Below are positions 5,413-7,045 of a stretch of DNA of 7,045 nt, one piece after another. Each line of letters opens with the position of its first letter. The first letter of the stretch is position 1. The position numbers and the translations under genes are program-made. This DNA is from Sulfurospirillum sp. UBA1314 (lineage in GTDB: Bacteria; Campylobacterota; Campylobacteria; Campylobacterales; Sulfurospirillaceae): NCBI GenBank assembly GCA_002307095.1, contig DBTO01000014.1:1-7045 (forward strand). The letters are read 5' to 3'. The notes under the pieces were generated by a model. The model ran no database searches. It saw only the letters and a program-made list of their open reading frames with translations, and had not been told where the DNA came from.

Positions 5413-5985
5413 TTAGTTCTCTTTGGCATCCGCCAAAACAAGTGCAAAAAGAACATTAACGCCCTGTTGTTTGAGCGTCGCAAAGGCTTCTTCTAACGTA
5501 CTTCCAGTGGTGACGATGTCATCAATTAAAATAGCATCGATTTCATCTTTACATGTAAAGATGAAATCACGTTTATTCGCCTGTCGGTAGGCTCTGCTTT
5601 TACCCGAATAACTCTCATGATTCTTTGCTCTTAAACTTCCGTACAGGGGTGTTAAATAAGGTTTCGTTGCTTTGGCTAGAATCGCACTGTGTGAATAGCC
5701 GTGCCTGACATGATCGTCGATGGGAATGGCGCAAATGCCCTTGGGTAACTCAAACGTTTTTAAAAATTCAAAGAAGGTGTGAATCCCCAGTTGTGCGAAA
5801 ATTTTAGCGCCGATGTAGGTGTGTTTGGTGTGAAGCAGTGGTGCTAGGTCGCTGTAGTTGTAAAACGAGTAAACTTTAAGCCCACTCTCCAAAACTCTAA
5901 AAGCAGGCGTTGGGGCTAAAATCGTTTGGAGGCAATTTTTACAAAGCGGTTGCCAACTAAGCCCAAGGCAAAGATGGCAACGCAT
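5413..5985 (-). CDS. comF: ComF-family phosphoribosyltransferase-like protein
   Basis: This 190-residue protein belongs to the ComF/GntX family, which in naturally competent bacteria is needed for uptake of transforming DNA; the biochemical activity is not settled. An N-terminal zinc-finger-like pair, Cys3-x2-Cys6 and Cys15-x2-Cys18, is followed by the phosphoribosyltransferase fold. That includes AIPIDDHVRHGYSHSAILAKA (split across 86-106) and the PRPP-binding loop ILIDDIVTTGST (152-163). The length is slightly short for the family, but all hallmarks are present. Its start lies 2 nt after the lepA stop with no clear Shine-Dalgarno, so translational coupling to lepA is likely. Codons for DFIFTCKDEI form a perfect 30-bp palindrome just before the PRPP loop. 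Confidence 0.9.
   Translation of the reverse strand: MRCHLCLGLSWQPLCKNCLQTILAPTPAFRVLESGLKVYSFYNYSDLAPLLHTKHTYIGAKIFAQLGIHTFFEFLKTFELPKGICAIPIDDHVRHGYSHSAILAKATKPYLTPLYGSLRAKNHESYSGKSRAYRQANKRDFIFTCKDEIDAILIDDIVTTGSTLEEAFATLKQQGVNVLFALVLADAKEN
5539..5568. repeat. Perfect 30-bp palindrome within comF
   Basis: The left arm GATTTCATCTTTACA is followed directly by its exact reverse complement, with no spacer and no mismatch; the next pair out (5538/5569) does not match. It is centred on TACATGTA. It is in frame and codes for residues 140-149 of the ComF protein, so it is not an interrupting insertion. Confidence 0.95.
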
Positions 5986-5987
5986 TT

Positions 5988-7045
5988 TTAGTCGATTTTG
6001 AGAATGGTGAGAAACGCCTCTTGCGGTAATTGAACTTTACCGATGGATTTCATACGTTTCTTTCCCTCTTTTTGTTTATCGAGAAGTTTTCGTTTTCTTG
6101 TAATATCGCCACCGTAACATTTTGCGGTAACATTTTTACCCATAGATTTAACCGTTTCACGCGCGATGACTTTCGTGCCAATGCTTGCTTGGATCGCCAC
6201 TTCAAAAAGCTGACGAGGAACGATCTCTTTCATCGCTTTGACAAAATCACGACCTCTGGTTTGCGCACTTACACGTGGAACAATGATGGAAAGCGCATCC
6301 ACAGGCTCACCTGCAACCAAAAGATCAAGCTTAACCAAATCACCGACTTGATATCCAATCGGCTCGTAATCAAAGCTTGCGTACCCTTTGGAGACCGATT
6401 TGAGTTTGTCGTAAAAGTCCATCACAATTTCATTAAGGGGGATTTCATACTCCAAAAGCACGCGTTCTGGGCTTAAATAGTCCATTTTCTTTTGCATACC
6501 GCGTTTGTTATTCATCAAAATGATGATATTGCCCAAAAATTCAGTCGGTGTTAAAACGGTTGCTTTAACATACGGTTCTTGAATCTCTTCAAATTCATTG
6601 ACAGGAGGAAGTTGGCTTGGATTTTGAATGTCTAAAACAACGCCTTTGGTCGTTTTAACTTTATAGGTTACCGTTGGTGCTGTGGCGATCAGATCAAGAT
6701 CAAATTCTCGCTCCAATCGTTCTTTGATAACTTCCATGTGAAGTAACCCAAGGAATCCAACCCTAAAGCCAAAGCCAAGTGCGGCGGAAGTTTCAGGCTC
6801 GTACGAAATGCTTGAGTCATTGAGTTTTAACTTATCAAGGGCGTCTCTGAGTTCTTCAAATTTATCGGTTTCAATCGGGTAAAGTCCCGCAAATACAAAC
6901 TGTTTGACCTCTTTAAAGCCAGCGATCGGCTCTTTCGTTTTATTACGAAAATCCGTAATCGTATCGCCCACTTTAACATCGCCTACGTTTTTAAGACCCA
7001 GTACGACAATGCCCACTTCGCCCGTTTTAATCATCGGTGTTTTTT
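5988..7045 (-). CDS. lepA: Elongation factor 4 (LepA), C-terminal part, runs off the right edge
   Basis: This is the back half of the ribosome-associated translational GTPase LepA/EF-4, which binds the ribosome and can back-translocate tRNAs or assist translation under stress. About 350 residues are present of a usual ~600. The GTPase domain lies beyond the edge; the reading frame stays open to 7045, so the first visible Met is internal. The visible part begins in domain II (KTGEVGIVVLGLKNVGDVKVGDT) and contains the LepA signature around YEPETSAALGFGFRVGFLGLLHME, split across 79-102 of the visible part counted from that Met. It ends with the LepA-specific C-terminal domain (KCYGGDITRKRKLLDKQKEG, then KKRMKSIGKVQLPQEAFL). 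The stop is 2 nt before comF. The gene looks intact and ordinary. Confidence 0.97.
   Translation of the reverse strand, partial: KTPMIKTGEVGIVVLGLKNVGDVKVGDTITDFRNKTKEPIAGFKEVKQFVFAGLYPIETDKFEELRDALDKLKLNDSSISYEPETSAALGFGFRVGFLGLLHMEVIKERLEREFDLDLIATAPTVTYKVKTTKGVVLDIQNPSQLPPVNEFEEIQEPYVKATVLTPTEFLGNIIILMNNKRGMQKKMDYLSPERVLLEYEIPLNEIVMDFYDKLKSVSKGYASFDYEPIGYQVGDLVKLDLLVAGEPVDALSIIVPRVSAQTRGRDFVKAMKEIVPRQLFEVAIQASIGTKVIARETVKSMGKNVTAKCYGGDITRKRKLLDKQKEGKKRMKSIGKVQLPQEAFLTILKID

Noticed and set aside
5392..5415. Possible terminator after comF (CTCT, A-rich loop, AGAG)
   Set aside because: The stem is only about 4 bp with no following U tract, so transcription could continue into the sigma operon.
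6030..6476. Plus-strand 148-codon open frame opposite lepA
   Set aside because: lepA on the other strand is unmistakable; the composition of this frame (Phe-, His- and Arg-rich) is that of a shadow frame.

Overview
The window looks like a chromosomal segment of a Campylobacterota (epsilonproteobacterial) organism. Sulfurospirillum or a close relative is my best guess, from the moderately AT-rich composition, the LepA and ComF sequences and the style of the iron-uptake genes. The genus is inference; no rRNA or other strong taxonomic marker is present.

Layout, left to right. (1) Positions 10-857 hold a complete REP-associated tyrosine transposase (RAYT, Y1/HUH) element. One minus-strand transposase gene is framed by a 30-bp terminal inverted repeat with a single mismatch. 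(2) Positions 874-1377, plus strand, encode a small two-helix membrane protein with a C-terminal helical domain; its start lies 16 bp beyond the element's right end. (3) A hairpin at 1385-1408 separates it from the convergent iron-uptake genes. (4) Positions 5330 down to 1454, minus strand, form a cell-surface-signalling iron cluster: ECF sigma factor (FecI type), anti-sigma/transducer (FecR type, ATGA overlap with the sigma gene) and a TonB-dependent siderophore-type receptor with an N-terminal STN signalling domain. Fur-box-like operators precede both the sigma gene and the receptor gene. (5) Positions 5985-5413 encode a ComF-family phosphoribosyltransferase, starting 2 nt after the end of lepA. 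(6) Positions 5988-7045 are the C-terminal part of lepA (EF-4), running off the right edge.

How the iron genes should work together (family knowledge plus inference): iron depletion releases Fur from both operators. The receptor binds its ferric ligand at the outer membrane and its periplasmic STN domain signals to FecR, which controls the ECF sigma factor and thereby receptor transcription. The ligand cannot be read from the sequence.

Most notable: the receptor gene is compositionally a mosaic. The signal peptide and STN end is about 42% GC, with GC3 near 50% in sampled stretches and similar to fecR. The plug and barrel are about 31-33% GC, with GC3 near 15% in sampled stretches. This suggests the ligand-binding module was swapped onto a resident signalling domain. 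A perfect 30-bp palindrome lies inside comF, and its centre, TACATGTA, occurs four times in the window. I did not find an evident undescribed multi-gene system.
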